From Caldilineaceae bacterium (GTDB lineage: Bacteria; Chloroflexota; Anaerolineae; Caldilineales; Caldilineaceae): a DNA stretch of 64,000 nucleotides. The position numbers were made by a program, and so were the translations under genes. The notes beneath the pieces are model-generated. The model worked only from the letters and a program-made list of their open reading frames with translations. It did no database searches and was not told where the DNA came from. The DNA lies in the NCBI GenBank assembly GCA_958295845.1, contig OY282376.1, positions 3,237,022 through 3,301,021 of the forward strand. The letters run 5' to 3'. This document shows positions 36,733 to 46,154 of the stretch, one piece after another; within the stretch, counting starts at the first letter, position 1; every line of letters begins with the position of its first letter.

Positions 36733-37307
36733 TGTGCGATTACCTCCAGGGGGGAGCTCGTGTTGCCTGATGCTGCAGACGCTGTCCCGAAGCGCCGCCG
36801 CCTTTTGTTGTCCTACCGGATCCAGACACAAGAGTGCCAGCGGCGAACGCCCAAACGATTGTCTTGCAACGAGCCTGTAAACGAACCTCTAGTTGTTGTC
36901 AGGTCTGGACCGACTAAGCTCTAACGATAGTAACAAGACGGCATACTGATGTCAAGGATTCCTCTGGATTCCAAGAGGTCAAACATCAGCCCTACGGGTA
37001 AGTCCGAGTGTAGAAGCCATTCTTGGCCTTCATGGCCCGCAGCTTTTCCTGTGGATGCTGGTGGGAACCAGGAGACTCGCTAAAGGCATAACAGGACTCT
37101 CGAATGTCCCGGCCGCGAAGTTCTTTCCCCGCACTTTTGAGAGCGTCTCTTTGCACAAGAACTCTATTTGAAAAAGTCTGCAAGTATCGGCCAAAGTGAA
37201 GGCGGCCAACCTTCCACAGCCACCACCTTATCTGGACAATATCTGGTAAGACTGCTAGGCTATGGTGCATATTGCAGCCGGCATTTTGAACGAGCCAAAC
37301 AAGAGAA
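36733..37307. other. Intergenic region, nothing recognised
   Basis: About 575 bases between divergent genes (MscS on minus, a hypothetical gene on plus). Frames such as 36992-37270 minus show no motifs, and I see no clear promoter pair. Confidence 0.4.
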
Positions 37308-37712
37308 ATGGCGGAATCAGTTCCCGGGGCGTTGATTCAGAAGGCGGTCTATCGCTTTGCCCGCACGTCGAACATTCGGTACTTCAGAGCAGAGCGCACG
37401 CGGTCCGGAATCGAGTTTCTTTATCCGATCAGTGTCAGCGGCTCGCGCATCGTCGACACAAGCCGAAACGGGCGCGACTACGTAATCCTCTATCTGCTTA
37501 CAAAGTGGGGCAAGCTGGCGGCCGGCGGCTACTGGTTGAACCCTAAGAAGATCTTCGAGAAGGCTTACGTCACCGATGCCACCCCCGCGGACTTAGTCCT
37601 CGTAGCCGAGAGTCTCGAGGACCTGCCTGAAGCCCATCTTCTCCTGGATGACGTTGTCAACCGAGAGGATGTAGAGGTTGATATGGAAGTGTGGGGAAAC
37701 GCGCTGGAATGA
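37308..37712 (+). CDS. Hypothetical protein
   Basis: This 134-residue protein has a basic N-terminal half (ALIQKAVYRFARTSNIRYFRAERT) and an acidic C-terminus (VNREDVEVDMEVWG), with no signal peptide or membrane helix. I do not recognise a family. It lies 47 bases before hisI on the same strand, so it may be transcribed with the histidine genes, but nothing in it points to that pathway. The start ATG has only a weak aagaga ribosome site. Confidence 0.5.
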   Translation: MAESVPGALIQKAVYRFARTSNIRYFRAERTRSGIEFLYPISVSGSRIVDTSRNGRDYVILYLLTKWGKLAAGGYWLNPKKIFEKAYVTDATPADLVLVAESLEDLPEAHLLLDDVVNREDVEVDMEVWGNALE

Positions 37713-37759
37713 GTTGAAACCTGGTAGACAATTAGTTACATTTGCAGAAGAGAACCACG

Positions 37760-38239
37760 ATGAAAAGTTCCGACAAGAGCACCGAGTCTTTCTCCTCCGA
37801 ATTGGAGGAGGGGAACGCTTTGAGGCTGGACTTCGGCAAGTTGCAGGCAATCGGCCGCGGTGAGGCCGCTGTCATCCCGGTGGCGGTCCAAGACTTCGAC
37901 ACGAAGGATGTACTTATCGTTGCCTACGTCAACCAGGAAGCGCTGGCTTACACGCTGACACACGGCGTTGCCGCCTTTTGGAGCACTTCGCGCAACGAAT
38001 TGTGGGTGAAAGGCGCGACATCCGGCGACAAACTCGAACTGGTTGATGTGCGCGTCAATTGCGAACAGAATTCAATTCTCTATCTTGTGCGCCCTATGGG
38101 TGCAGGCGCGTGCCACACCAAGGATGATGACGGCAAAGCGCGGGCGAGTTGCTACTATCGCCGTGTTGACCGGTCAGGCAATACAGCCGGGGAACGGGAA
38201 GAGAAATCTGAACTATCCTGGCGGTTGGCGCCCGTATGA
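37760..38239 (+). CDS. hisI: Phosphoribosyl-AMP cyclohydrolase
   Basis: From the ATG at 37760 (the frame also opens at a TTG at 37742) the protein is 159 residues. It shows the HisI signature: VLIVAYVNQEALAYTL, AAFWSTSRNELWVKGATSG, and VDVRVNCEQNSILYLVRP with the zinc-binding Cys, then GAGACHT. It opens the ring of phosphoribosyl-AMP in histidine synthesis. The phosphoribosyl-ATP pyrophosphatase half (HisE) found fused in many bacteria is absent, so this is the single-domain form. hisG follows 93 bases downstream; other his genes are not in the window. Confidence 0.93.
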   Translation: MKSSDKSTESFSSELEEGNALRLDFGKLQAIGRGEAAVIPVAVQDFDTKDVLIVAYVNQEALAYTLTHGVAAFWSTSRNELWVKGATSGDKLELVDVRVNCEQNSILYLVRPMGAGACHTKDDDGKARASCYYRRVDRSGNTAGEREEKSELSWRLAPV

Positions 38240-38332
38240 CAGCAAGTCGGAGTACTTAGAATACCCCTGTCAACTACTGTGGGTTCAAAGCCGGAAACAG
38301 AAAATAACCTTTCACTTTGATTGAGGACCACA

Positions 38333-39205
38333 ATGAGTCGTTTGACACTAGGAATTCCGAAGGGCAGCCTGCAGGAATCAACAATTGCGCTATTTGCCAA
38401 GGCCGGCTATCAGGTGTACGTACGCGGCCGTTCCTACGCGCCTTACATTGACGATCCGGAAGTCGGCTGTCTGATGTTTCGCGCTCAGGAGATTGCTCGC
38501 TACGTAGAGAGGGGCGTACTCGACGTCGGCCTCACCGGCAAGGACTGGGTGCAGGAGAACGAGGCCGATGTCCTCGAAGTGGAGGACCTGGTCTACAGCA
38601 AGGCCACCAACCAGGCCTATCGCTGGGTGCTGGCCGTTCCGGACGATTCCGAAATTCACAGTCCTAAAGACCTGGAAGGCAAGCGAATCGCCACCGAGCT
38701 TGTGCAGGTCACACGCCGTTACCTGGAACGGCACGACGTGCGCGCCGAAGTAGAGTACTCATGGGGCGCGACCGAAGTTAAAGCGCCTTTGCTGGTCGAT
38801 GCCGTCGTCGAAGGTACGGAGACCGGCTCTTCGCTGCGGGCCAACCGGCTTCGTATCGTCGATACCGTAGCCGAGTCCACGACCAAGCTGATCGCAAATC
38901 ACGATGCCTGGGCCGACAGTTGGAAGAGGCAGAAGATCGAGAACCTGGCGATGCTCCTGAAAGGTGCCCTGCAAGCCGGCGCGAAGGTCGGCCTCAAGAT
39001 GAATCTTCCACGAGCCTCTCTTGAAGCGATTACGGCGAAGCTGCCCGCCCTTCACACTCCTTCGATTACCAATCAGACCGACCCGGACTGGGTCGCGCTC
39101 GAAGTGATTATCGACGAAAAAGTCGTTCGCGACCTGATCCCCGACCTGAAGCAAGCGGGCGCCACAGGCATAATTGAGTACCCACTTAACAAAGTGATCT
39201 ACTGA
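38333..39205 (+). CDS. hisG: ATP phosphoribosyltransferase, long form
   Basis: From the ATG at 38333 (gagga ribosome site 5 bases upstream) the protein has 290 residues. It begins [18 protein letters not shown], has the [12 protein letters not shown] strand and the PRPP-binding motif in the [21 protein letters not shown] region, then a C-terminal HisG_C regulatory domain (about 215-290, with [10 protein letters not shown] and WVALEVII). This is the long form, which is active without HisZ and inhibited by histidine. It performs the first step of histidine synthesis and pairs with hisI upstream. Confidence 0.93.
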   Translation: MSRLTLGIPKGSLQESTIALFAKAGYQVYVRGRSYAPYIDDPEVGCLMFRAQEIARYVERGVLDVGLTGKDWVQENEADVLEVEDLVYSKATNQAYRWVLAVPDDSEIHSPKDLEGKRIATELVQVTRRYLERHDVRAEVEYSWGATEVKAPLLVDAVVEGTETGSSLRANRLRIVDTVAESTTKLIANHDAWADSWKRQKIENLAMLLKGALQAGAKVGLKMNLPRASLEAITAKLPALHTPSITNQTDPDWVALEVIIDEKVVRDLIPDLKQAGATGIIEYPLNKVIY

Positions 39206-39251
39206 TCTACCGACGTGACAGAGTTCGCTCCCTCTCAGGAGAAACGTTTGC

Positions 39252-40028
39252 ATGCCAATCAAACAGTCAGTCTGCGTCCCGATCCTTCCCCAAGGCGCCA
39301 TGTCGCAAGACCAACTCTTCGCAGAGATTGAAGAGATCGGTTACCCAGCGATCGAAATTTGGGGGCGAGGCGACAATTTCGAAGGCTTCTGCGAGGCCGC
39401 CGCCAGCCACGGTCTACGCGTGGTCAGCATTAGTGGTCATGACTCGCTCCCGGACGGTCTTAACAACCCTGCCAACCATGACAGGATCGCGGATGAGCTG
39501 CACGAGTCGATTGACGTTGCCGCTGCGAACGGTGTTTCCGGACTGATTTGTTTTAGCGGGAACCACATCCCCGGATTGGGCGATGAGGAAGCCATCTCGA
39601 ACACGGCTGCCTGTCTACGCCGTGCGGCACCGCATGCCGAGGCCAAAGGCGTCAATCTCAACCTGGAGCTTCTCAATTCCAAAGTGAACCATGCCGGCTA
39701 CCAGTGTGACCACAGCGCCTGGGGGCTGGCTGTAGTGCAACAGGCAGAAAGTCCCAACGTGAAACTCCTCTATGACATCTACCATATGCAGATCATGGAA
39801 GGTGACGTGATCCGCACGATGACGGAAAACCTGGACGCCATCGGCCACATCCATACTGCGGGTAATCCGGGCCGAAACGAGTTGGACGACAACCAGGAAC
39901 TAAACTACCGCGGCATCTGCCGCGCGCTCAGCAATGCCGGCTACGACGGCTACGTCGGCCACGAATTTCACCCGCGAGGCGATGTCGTCGAAGCGCTGCG
40001 GCAGGCCTTTGAACTGTGTAACGTTTGA
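39252..40028 (+). CDS. Hydroxypyruvate isomerase family TIM-barrel protein
   Basis: The 258-residue protein shows the Hyi-type pattern: LLYDIYHMQIMEGDVIRTM followed by IGHIHTAGNPGRNELDD and NYRGICRAL, and the terminal strand VGHEFHP. Metal ligands would be the Glu of NLELLNSK, Asp and His of the YDIYHMQ stretch, and the final Glu. It should interconvert hydroxypyruvate and tartronate semialdehyde or a related short keto acid, as in glyoxylate/glycerate metabolism. An aggag ribosome site precedes the ATG. It lies between hisG and the sulfatase, with no obvious pathway partner. Confidence 0.85.
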   Translation: MPIKQSVCVPILPQGAMSQDQLFAEIEEIGYPAIEIWGRGDNFEGFCEAAASHGLRVVSISGHDSLPDGLNNPANHDRIADELHESIDVAAANGVSGLICFSGNHIPGLGDEEAISNTAACLRRAAPHAEAKGVNLNLELLNSKVNHAGYQCDHSAWGLAVVQQAESPNVKLLYDIYHMQIMEGDVIRTMTENLDAIGHIHTAGNPGRNELDDNQELNYRGICRALSNAGYDGYVGHEFHPRGDVVEALRQAFELCNV

Positions 40029-40116
40029 ACACGATGGCCGCGTCCCGTCCAATCTTTGACGGAAGACATATTAAGCAGCCTCCACTCTTCATTTCGCCGC
40101 GCGTCAAGGAGTCGAA

Positions 40117-41541
40117 ATGGCCCGTCAACCCCATGTAATTTACATCCTTTCAGACGAACATTTTGGCGGCGCGATGAGCCACATGGGCGACGCCAACGTG
40201 CGTACCCCAAATATGGACCGTTTGGCCTCTGAAGGAGTCAGTTTTGACCGCGCCTACGCCAACTGCCCGATCTGCACGCCTTCACGGGGCACGATCTTTT
40301 CGGGGCGGCACGCGCATTCCGGCCCAGTGCAATACTTCTTCGACGTGTTCAAGGCAGGCGCGCCGAGCACGGCGACAGCACTGCGGGCGGCCGGGTACCA
40401 TACGGCATATTTTGGAAAGTGGCACTGTGGTGTCGTTCACGATCAGGAGCCACCGGTCGTGAGGGCGGAAAGGGAGGAGTACACGCGCTGGCCCCACCGT
40501 ACACCGGAGTACCATCGGGCCGGGTTCCAGGACTGGTACGGATTCGAGATTAATAACGCTCCGTTCAAGGGCTTTTACTATCATGAGGATGAGCCCAATC
40601 CACGCAAGATGGACGGCTACCAGACCGACTTCCTCACCGATCTGGCCGTCGACTATTTGCAATCTTACGATCGCGACGAGCCACTCTTTCTCGTGCTCAG
40701 CGTTGAACCGCCCCACTTTCCACTCGAGGCGCCAGAGTCATTCGAACGATTCGATCCTGCTGCATTGGAGACCCCGCCCAGCTTTGCCGACTCACCGGAA
40801 ATGCGGGCGCAGCTGGCCACCTATTACGCTATGGTTGAAAACCTCGACTGGAATATTGGCCGCCTGCGCGAGACGTTGGACAGCCTGCCTGAATTCAAGA
40901 GCGACCGGTTGACCGTCTATTTCTCCGACCACGGCGACTATATGGGAACGCAAGGGGCCATCAACCGGAAGGAGAATCCCCACGAAAATTCGGTGCGTAT
41001 CCCCACAGTATTTCACTGGCCTGAGCAGATTCCGGCACAAGGGAGGAGGGACGGGCTTCTCTTCAGCCTGGTGGACCTGTTCCCTACCACGCTCGGATTA
41101 CTTGGGCTGGAAATTCCGGTCCACTGTCAGGGGCTTGACTTCAGCGATGCGTTACAAGGGCAGCAGGACTTTAAAGGGCCGGATGCCGTACTGCTCGAAA
41201 TGTCAGGCAACCCCCGCTGGAATCTGGACTTTCTTGACTGGCGCGGGCTGGTGACCTCTCGCTGGAAGTACGCATTCTATGAGACGGGGCACGAGCGGCT
41301 ATTTGACCTCGAAAACGACCCCTTCGAGATGAACGATCTGGCCGAGACGGACTCGAAGACCTGTGCTGAGATGCGCACAAAGCTGCTGCAGTTGCTATCA
41401 GAAAGCCGTGAACCCTATTTCGATGTGCTTATCGAACATGGGGAAACTGTCGAAGGACCGGCACTGGACGTAGGTGAACGCAATTTCAAGGGTAAGCTGG
41501 CGCCCATCTGGCCCGACCTGGTACGCCGCCACGAACCGTGA
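40117..41541 (+). CDS. Type I sulfatase
   Basis: This 474-residue enzyme carries the formylglycine signature NCPICTPSRGTIFSGR with the modified Cys at residue 53 (C-T-P-S-R). Other sulfatase marks are the metal-binding SDEHFGG near the N-terminus, GKWHCG at about 106-111, and YFSDHGDYMGTQGAI in the C-terminal half. There is no signal peptide, so it is probably cytoplasmic and acts on imported sulfated sugars or aryl/choline sulfates. A formylglycine-generating enzyme or anSME is required and not seen in the window. Its stop overlaps the next gene's GTG start by 4 bases. Confidence 0.93.
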   Translation: MARQPHVIYILSDEHFGGAMSHMGDANVRTPNMDRLASEGVSFDRAYANCPICTPSRGTIFSGRHAHSGPVQYFFDVFKAGAPSTATALRAAGYHTAYFGKWHCGVVHDQEPPVVRAEREEYTRWPHRTPEYHRAGFQDWYGFEINNAPFKGFYYHEDEPNPRKMDGYQTDFLTDLAVDYLQSYDRDEPLFLVLSVEPPHFPLEAPESFERFDPAALETPPSFADSPEMRAQLATYYAMVENLDWNIGRLRETLDSLPEFKSDRLTVYFSDHGDYMGTQGAINRKENPHENSVRIPTVFHWPEQIPAQGRRDGLLFSLVDLFPTTLGLLGLEIPVHCQGLDFSDALQGQQDFKGPDAVLLEMSGNPRWNLDFLDWRGLVTSRWKYAFYETGHERLFDLENDPFEMNDLAETDSKTCAEMRTKLLQLLSESREPYFDVLIEHGETVEGPALDVGERNFKGKLAPIWPDLVRRHEP

Positions 41542-42401
41542 CCTGTACGCCGATGGATCTCCCTCCCGATCTTACTTCCTACTTAGACGCGTGGACAACC
41601 CCTCATACCGTAGCCTTTGCCCTCCTGGGCAGCTTCGCCCGCGGCGACGCCGGACCATACAGTGACGTAGATGTCGTACGCTTCGTAAACGACGATAAGC
41701 AGGACGCCGAGGCCCAGAGCTTCCTGATTGGCGGCAAAGAGGGCAAGCCCACTGGTTTGGAGCCCCCTCCCCATCTCAGCATTCCCCGTCATCGGTTGGT
41801 CGTGCGCAGCACGATCACTCCCAGCCAGGTTGAAAGCTGGTTTACTGAACCGGGCCAGGCCCTCGGTATCATCGATGGTCTGCGTCGCGGCAAGGAACTG
41901 TGGGATCCGAACCAGGTTTTCGCATCCATCCAGCAGCGAGCGCATCGATTTGAGTGGACCCCAGAGCATCAGGAGAAAGCCGACCAACTGGCTGGCAAGG
42001 AGCTGGTCGGTTGGATCGAAGAAGCACATAAAGGGTTGGAGGGCCTGCGGCGCAATGACTCCGGCCGGCTGCTGAATGCCCGCTTCGGTCTCTCCTGGGG
42101 CCTGTCGTGGGTGATGCGCCTACACAGGGGAGTTCTCACGACGAGCGACAATACATTTTACGACGATGTTATCAACGCTGTCGGCCCTGAGAGCAGGTGG
42201 GCTTGGCTTCTGCGCCGTGCCTTTGGCACAGTGAACCAGGGTGACGGAGGCTCACTATCACTACGCGCAGAGGTGCAGTCTGGCCTGCTACTCTACTGCG
42301 AAACCTTCGAACTCCTTAGAGATTCTCTTCCTCGACAGGACTACGCCCTCGTTTCGGCCACGGTTCGCCTTATTCAAACCGAACTCGAAGGCAATGATTA
42401 G
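41538..42401 (+). CDS. Nucleotidyltransferase domain-containing protein
   Basis: The GTG at 41538 overlaps the sulfatase stop (GTGA); an ATG at 41553 is an alternative. The 287-residue product begins with a minimal nucleotidyltransferase fold, LLGSFARGDAGPYSDVDVVRF, with the GS motif and the DxD metal ligands. The C-terminal two thirds are helical and resemble substrate-binding partners of such enzymes (like HEPN or kanamycin nucleotidyltransferase-type). What it modifies is unknown. The tight coupling with the sulfatase is notable but may be incidental. Confidence 0.75.
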   Translation: MTCTPMDLPPDLTSYLDAWTTPHTVAFALLGSFARGDAGPYSDVDVVRFVNDDKQDAEAQSFLIGGKEGKPTGLEPPPHLSIPRHRLVVRSTITPSQVESWFTEPGQALGIIDGLRRGKELWDPNQVFASIQQRAHRFEWTPEHQEKADQLAGKELVGWIEEAHKGLEGLRRNDSGRLLNARFGLSWGLSWVMRLHRGVLTTSDNTFYDDVINAVGPESRWAWLLRRAFGTVNQGDGGSLSLRAEVQSGLLLYCETFELLRDSLPRQDYALVSATVRLIQTELEGND

Positions 42402-42458
42402 GTCGGCCGCGTAGACGCAAAGAGACTGCCTTTCCCTGGATGACTCCAACGACCTCGG

Positions 42459-42488
42459 TTGCGTTTTTCCCCCTACTTTCGGTACACT
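42459..42488 (+). promoter_or_regulatory. Possible promoter of the PhyH/GMC tandem block
   Basis: TTGCGT (42459-42464) and TACACT (42483-42488) lie 18 bases apart, about 200 bases ahead of the first PhyH gene. Both elements are degenerate, so this is a weak call. The remaining bases from 42402 to 42691 show no gene. Confidence 0.3.
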
Positions 42489-42691
42489 GTGCGAGATAAA
42501 CTGATCCGGACCGGCTAAGCCACCAAAGTACTGTTGAAGGGCACTTTGCTCCAAGCTCTTCGTCGACATGGGCGGCGGCGGTTGATATATCTGCCAAAGC
42601 CCAAGCCTCCGACCTCGCGGCTACTGCAGTCACAGACTGTGAATTCCAGTAAGGAATGAACCCCTAGCGCAAACTCACAGGAGATGACCCA

Positions 42692-43480
42692 ATGCTGACT
42701 CAGCAACAGATCAACTTCTATCACGAACACGGCTACCTCCGCATTCCCGAGGTGTTTACACCGGAAGAAACGCAGGAACTCTCGAACGAGATGGACCGCC
42801 TTGTCGAAGATTGGGCGTTCACCAGCCCTGGCTGGACCGGCCCCTGGCGCTTGGCTTATATGGACCCGGATACGGAAAAGAAAGCTAAACTAACGGCAAT
42901 GCACGACCTGCACTTCTACTCGGTGGCCTGGATGCGCGCCGCCACCAACCCCAGGCTTGCCGAAGCACTCAGCCAGCTGCTGGACAGCAGCGTGGAGCTG
43001 CATCATACAACCTTGCACATCAAGCCGCCGCAGGCCGGACAACCGTTCCCGATGCACCAGGACAACCCCTTCTACGGTCACCAGGACGGCCGCTTCATTG
43101 ATGTCCTGGTCCACCTGGATGACACCTGCCACGAGAATGGAGAAATCCGATTCCTGGATGGCTCACACAAGATGGGCCACCTGGAGCACATCACAGAGAC
43201 CGAAGACGGCCCTTGTTCGCCCCATCTGCCCACAGATAAGTTCCACCTGGAGGATACCGTGGCGGTCCCCGCCAAAGCTGGCGATGTCGTGCTGTTCTGT
43301 ATTGACACGGTCCACGGGTCGTATATTAACCAGACGAAGAAGCCGCGCCGGCTTGTACGTATGGGATACCGTGACCCGCAGAACCGCCAAGAGTACGGCC
43401 AGAGTATGGGGAGACCGGGCGTTATCGTCAGCGGATACCGCGAACGTCAAGAGGGCGACGAGCTCCTGCCCATCGCCTGA
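42692..43480 (+). CDS. Phytanoyl-CoA dioxygenase family protein, tandem copy 1
   Basis: This 262-residue Fe(II)/2-oxoglutarate oxygenase has H122-x-D124 (PMHQDNPFY), distal H208 (DTVHGSYIN) and a 2-oxoglutarate-binding Arg at 223 (RRLVRMGYRDP). It is almost collinear with the next gene, differing mainly after residue 235, and both share the ribosome-site context GGAGATGACCCA before their starts. They are tandem duplicates, and the copies keep all catalytic residues. With the GMC oxidoreductases downstream they may form an oxidation pathway for one small molecule. The substrate is unknown. Confidence 0.92.
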   Translation: MLTQQQINFYHEHGYLRIPEVFTPEETQELSNEMDRLVEDWAFTSPGWTGPWRLAYMDPDTEKKAKLTAMHDLHFYSVAWMRAATNPRLAEALSQLLDSSVELHHTTLHIKPPQAGQPFPMHQDNPFYGHQDGRFIDVLVHLDDTCHENGEIRFLDGSHKMGHLEHITETEDGPCSPHLPTDKFHLEDTVAVPAKAGDVVLFCIDTVHGSYINQTKKPRRLVRMGYRDPQNRQEYGQSMGRPGVIVSGYRERQEGDELLPIA

Positions 43481-43614
43481 GACAAGGCAGCATCAGTTTG
43501 CGCCTGCCTCAAAGTGGGCGCAACGCGCTGTTGCCTGGAATTGATTCGATTTGAACACGAGGCCGCACTGCGACCGATGACGTAGTAACTCAACACACAA
43601 AGGGAGATGACCCA

Positions 43615-44415
43615 GTGCTTACACAGCAACAGATCAGCTTCTATCACGAACATGGCTTTTTGCGCATCCCTCGCGTGTTTACGCCCGAGCAGACCCAGGA
43701 ACTTTCCGACGAGTTGGACCGGCTCGTAGAGGACTGGGCCTTCACAAACCCTGGGTGGACAGGACCCTGGCGTCAGGCCTACATGGACCCGGAAACCGAG
43801 AGCAAGGCCAAGCTGACGGCGATGCAAGACCTGCACTATTACTCGGTGGCCTGGATGCGGGCCGCGACGAATTCCAAGCTCGCCGAAGCGCTAAGCGACC
43901 TACTGGGCCCGAACGTGGAGCTGCACCATACTACACTGCACATCAAGCCGCCGCAGACCGGTCAACCCTTCCCAATGCACCAGGACAACCCCTTTTACCC
44001 CCACCAGGACGGACGCTTCATCGACGTGCTTGTACACCTCGACGATACGTTTCACGAGAACGGGGAAATCCGCTTCCTCGACGGTTCTCACAAGATGGGC
44101 CACCTGGACCATATCCTTGAGACCGAGGACGGGCCATGCTCACCCCATCTGCCTACCGATAAGTTCCATCTCGAAGACACAGTTGCGGTTCCTGCAAAGG
44201 CCGGCGACGTCGTTGTTTTCTGTATTGACACCGTCCATGGCTCCTACATTAACCAGACAAAGAAACCCCGCCGGCTGGTACGCATGGGCTACCGTGACCC
44301 GCAGAATCGCGAAGTAGCTGGAAAGAGAACCGAACGGGCAGGCATGATGGTCAGCGGCTATCGCGAACGCAAAGAGGGCGATGACCTGCTGCCGACAAAG
44401 CCTGCCAGTGCGTAA
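43615..44415 (+). CDS. Phytanoyl-CoA dioxygenase family protein, tandem copy 2
   Basis: A GTG start in the same context as copy 1 gives 266 residues. Iron ligands H122, D124 and H208 and Arg 223 are conserved. The C-terminus (from about residue 234, REVAGKRTERAGMMVSGY) differs from copy 1 but appears again, as a leftover tail, between the two GMC genes at 46013-46154, showing that part of this gene was included in a later duplication. The GMC gene starts 35 bases after its stop. Function as for copy 1. Confidence 0.92.
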   Translation: MLTQQQISFYHEHGFLRIPRVFTPEQTQELSDELDRLVEDWAFTNPGWTGPWRQAYMDPETESKAKLTAMQDLHYYSVAWMRAATNSKLAEALSDLLGPNVELHHTTLHIKPPQTGQPFPMHQDNPFYPHQDGRFIDVLVHLDDTFHENGEIRFLDGSHKMGHLDHILETEDGPCSPHLPTDKFHLEDTVAVPAKAGDVVVFCIDTVHGSYINQTKKPRRLVRMGYRDPQNREVAGKRTERAGMMVSGYRERKEGDDLLPTKPASA

Positions 44416-44449
44416 TCTGCGGGGTCTGTAAGAGGGGAGTAGTTTCTGC

Positions 44450-45979
44450 TTGATCTATGACACACTGATAGTGGGCGGCGGTTCGGCGGGAAACATCCTC
44501 GCCGCCCGCTTGACCGAAGACGAATCTCGTCAGGTGCTCCTGTTGGAAGCGGGCCCCGATTACCCAACCACGGACAGCTTGCCAGCCGACATCCGCCTTG
44601 GATTCGGCACGCCCTCCGGCATCATCGCCAAAAGCCATGACTGGGGGTACACCGCGCAGGCGACGCCACAGCGAGACGACTTGGATGTGCCGCGCGGCAG
44701 AGTGGTAGGCGGCTCAAGCGCCGTGAACGCGCAGATTTTTTTGCGCGGGATACCTGAAGATTTCGCGGCCTGGGAGGCCATGGGCAACGACAGGTGGACC
44801 TGGGAGAAAGTGTTGCCCTACTACTGCAAGCTCGAAAACGATCACGACTACGGCGATGCAGCTTATCATGGCGACGACGGCCCCATCGGCGTGCGCCGCT
44901 ACCCCGAGGAAGAATGGGGTCCGGACCAGCAGGCCTGGGCTGAGGCCTGCCGGCAGGCCGGCTTCCCCGAATGCCCCGACGCCAACCTGCCTGGGTCAAC
45001 CGGATTCGGCCCCTACCCCATCAATAATATTGCGGGAGTTCGCCAGAGTACAGCTGTGACCTACCTGGCCCAAGCCCGAAACCGCCCCAATTTTCATATT
45101 CAGGCGGAATGCACTACGCGCCGAATCCTGTTGGAAAGTGGGAGCGCCGTCGGTGTTGAAGTGGTACGCAATGGTAAGCCGGAACGGTTCCACGCTGACG
45201 AAACAGTCCTCTGCGCCGGTGCGATTGGCACGCCGCAGATCATGATGCTATCCGGAATCGGCCCTGAGTCCCATCTGCGGGAGGTCGGAGTTCGTGTCAG
45301 TCACCATCTACCCGGGGTGGGAAGCAACCTGCGCGACCATCCAACCGTAGATTTATTCTGGCACCTGTTATTCAAGCCAACAGGGCGTTTCCACTGGCAC
45401 CAGGCCGGCCTGCGCTACACAGCCGACGGTTCACAGATGAACAACGACATGATCGTTTACATCGGTGCCGTTCCCGACAACGCGGCCGATACAGAAGCAT
45501 TCCTTTTCGTGCGCCCGACTCTCAATCTTGCCATTGGACAGGGTGTACTGCTTTTACGCAGCGCCGACATTCAGGACCAACCTTTACTCAATTACCGCTA
45601 TTTCGAAGAACTGTTCGACCGTGAACGGCAGAGGGAAGGCATCCGGCTTTGTACTGAACTGATAGAAGAGCACCCAGCCTTTCGCACGGTAAAAGGGGAA
45701 GTCTTGCAGGGCCCTGGAGACGCGCTGAATGACAATGCAGCCCTAGACCAATGGATTTTGGCCAACGCCGAAACCGGGCATCATTCATCCAGTACTTGCA
45801 AGATGGGCCCGCCTTCGGACCCTTTGGCAGTCGCAGACCAGTCCGGCCGCGTCCACGGAATCGACGGGCTGCGCATCGTTGATGCCTCACTGATGCCGGA
45901 CAGTGTGCGCGCCAACATCAACGCCACAGTTATGATGATGGCAGAAAAAATCGCCGCGGAAATGGCAGGCGAGAATTGA
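44450..45979 (+). CDS. GMC family FAD-dependent oxidoreductase, tandem copy 1
   Basis: A TTG start followed by YDTLIVGGGSAGNILAARL gives 509 residues. FAD-binding GGGSAG is at 9-14 with the conserved acid in LLLEAGPDYP. The GMC signature RGRVVGGSSAVNAQIFLRG and the second signature GAIGTPQIMMLSGIGP are intact. The catalytic region reads GHHSSSTCKMG, with the active-site His, and ends RANINATVMMMAEKIA. These enzymes oxidise alcohols (choline, glucose, aryl or long-chain alcohols). Located right after the PhyH pair, it may act on the alcohol made by them; that is inference. The substrate is unknown. Confidence 0.92.
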   Translation: MIYDTLIVGGGSAGNILAARLTEDESRQVLLLEAGPDYPTTDSLPADIRLGFGTPSGIIAKSHDWGYTAQATPQRDDLDVPRGRVVGGSSAVNAQIFLRGIPEDFAAWEAMGNDRWTWEKVLPYYCKLENDHDYGDAAYHGDDGPIGVRRYPEEEWGPDQQAWAEACRQAGFPECPDANLPGSTGFGPYPINNIAGVRQSTAVTYLAQARNRPNFHIQAECTTRRILLESGSAVGVEVVRNGKPERFHADETVLCAGAIGTPQIMMLSGIGPESHLREVGVRVSHHLPGVGSNLRDHPTVDLFWHLLFKPTGRFHWHQAGLRYTADGSQMNNDMIVYIGAVPDNAADTEAFLFVRPTLNLAIGQGVLLLRSADIQDQPLLNYRYFEELFDRERQREGIRLCTELIEEHPAFRTVKGEVLQGPGDALNDNAALDQWILANAETGHHSSSTCKMGPPSDPLAVADQSGRVHGIDGLRIVDASLMPDSVRANINATVMMMAEKIAAEMAGEN

Positions 45980-46012
45980 AGCCCATTGCGGAATTCTCCA
46001 AGAACCGGAAAA

Positions 46013-46154
46013 GTAGCCGGTAACAAGGCTGGAACGGGGCGGCATGATTGTCAGCGGCTATCCCGAGCGCAAAGATGGCGATGAGCTGCTGCCGACGAAG
46101 CCCGCCAATACGCAATCCGTTGGGCTTGCAATCAGGGGATTGTGTGCCGCGTGA
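46013..46154 (+). pseudogene. PhyH 3'-end fragment left by tandem duplication
   Basis: From about 46013 the sequence repeats the 3' end of the PhyH copy 2 gene (from about 44314) at an offset of about 1.7 kb. In frame it reads MIVSGYPERKDGDELLPTKPAN (broken here only by an upstream TAG at 46014), matching MMVSGYRERKEGDDLLPTKPAS in the parent gene. Its frame ends in a TGA at 46152 overlapping the GTG start of the second GMC gene. Only about 40 codons of the PhyH gene are present. Confidence 0.75.

Noticed and set aside
46013..46154. Deleted full second copy of the PhyH gene between the GMC genes
   Set aside because: The similarity starts abruptly at about codon 234 and the flanks of both GMC copies match, so a duplication starting inside PhyH explains it without a deletion.
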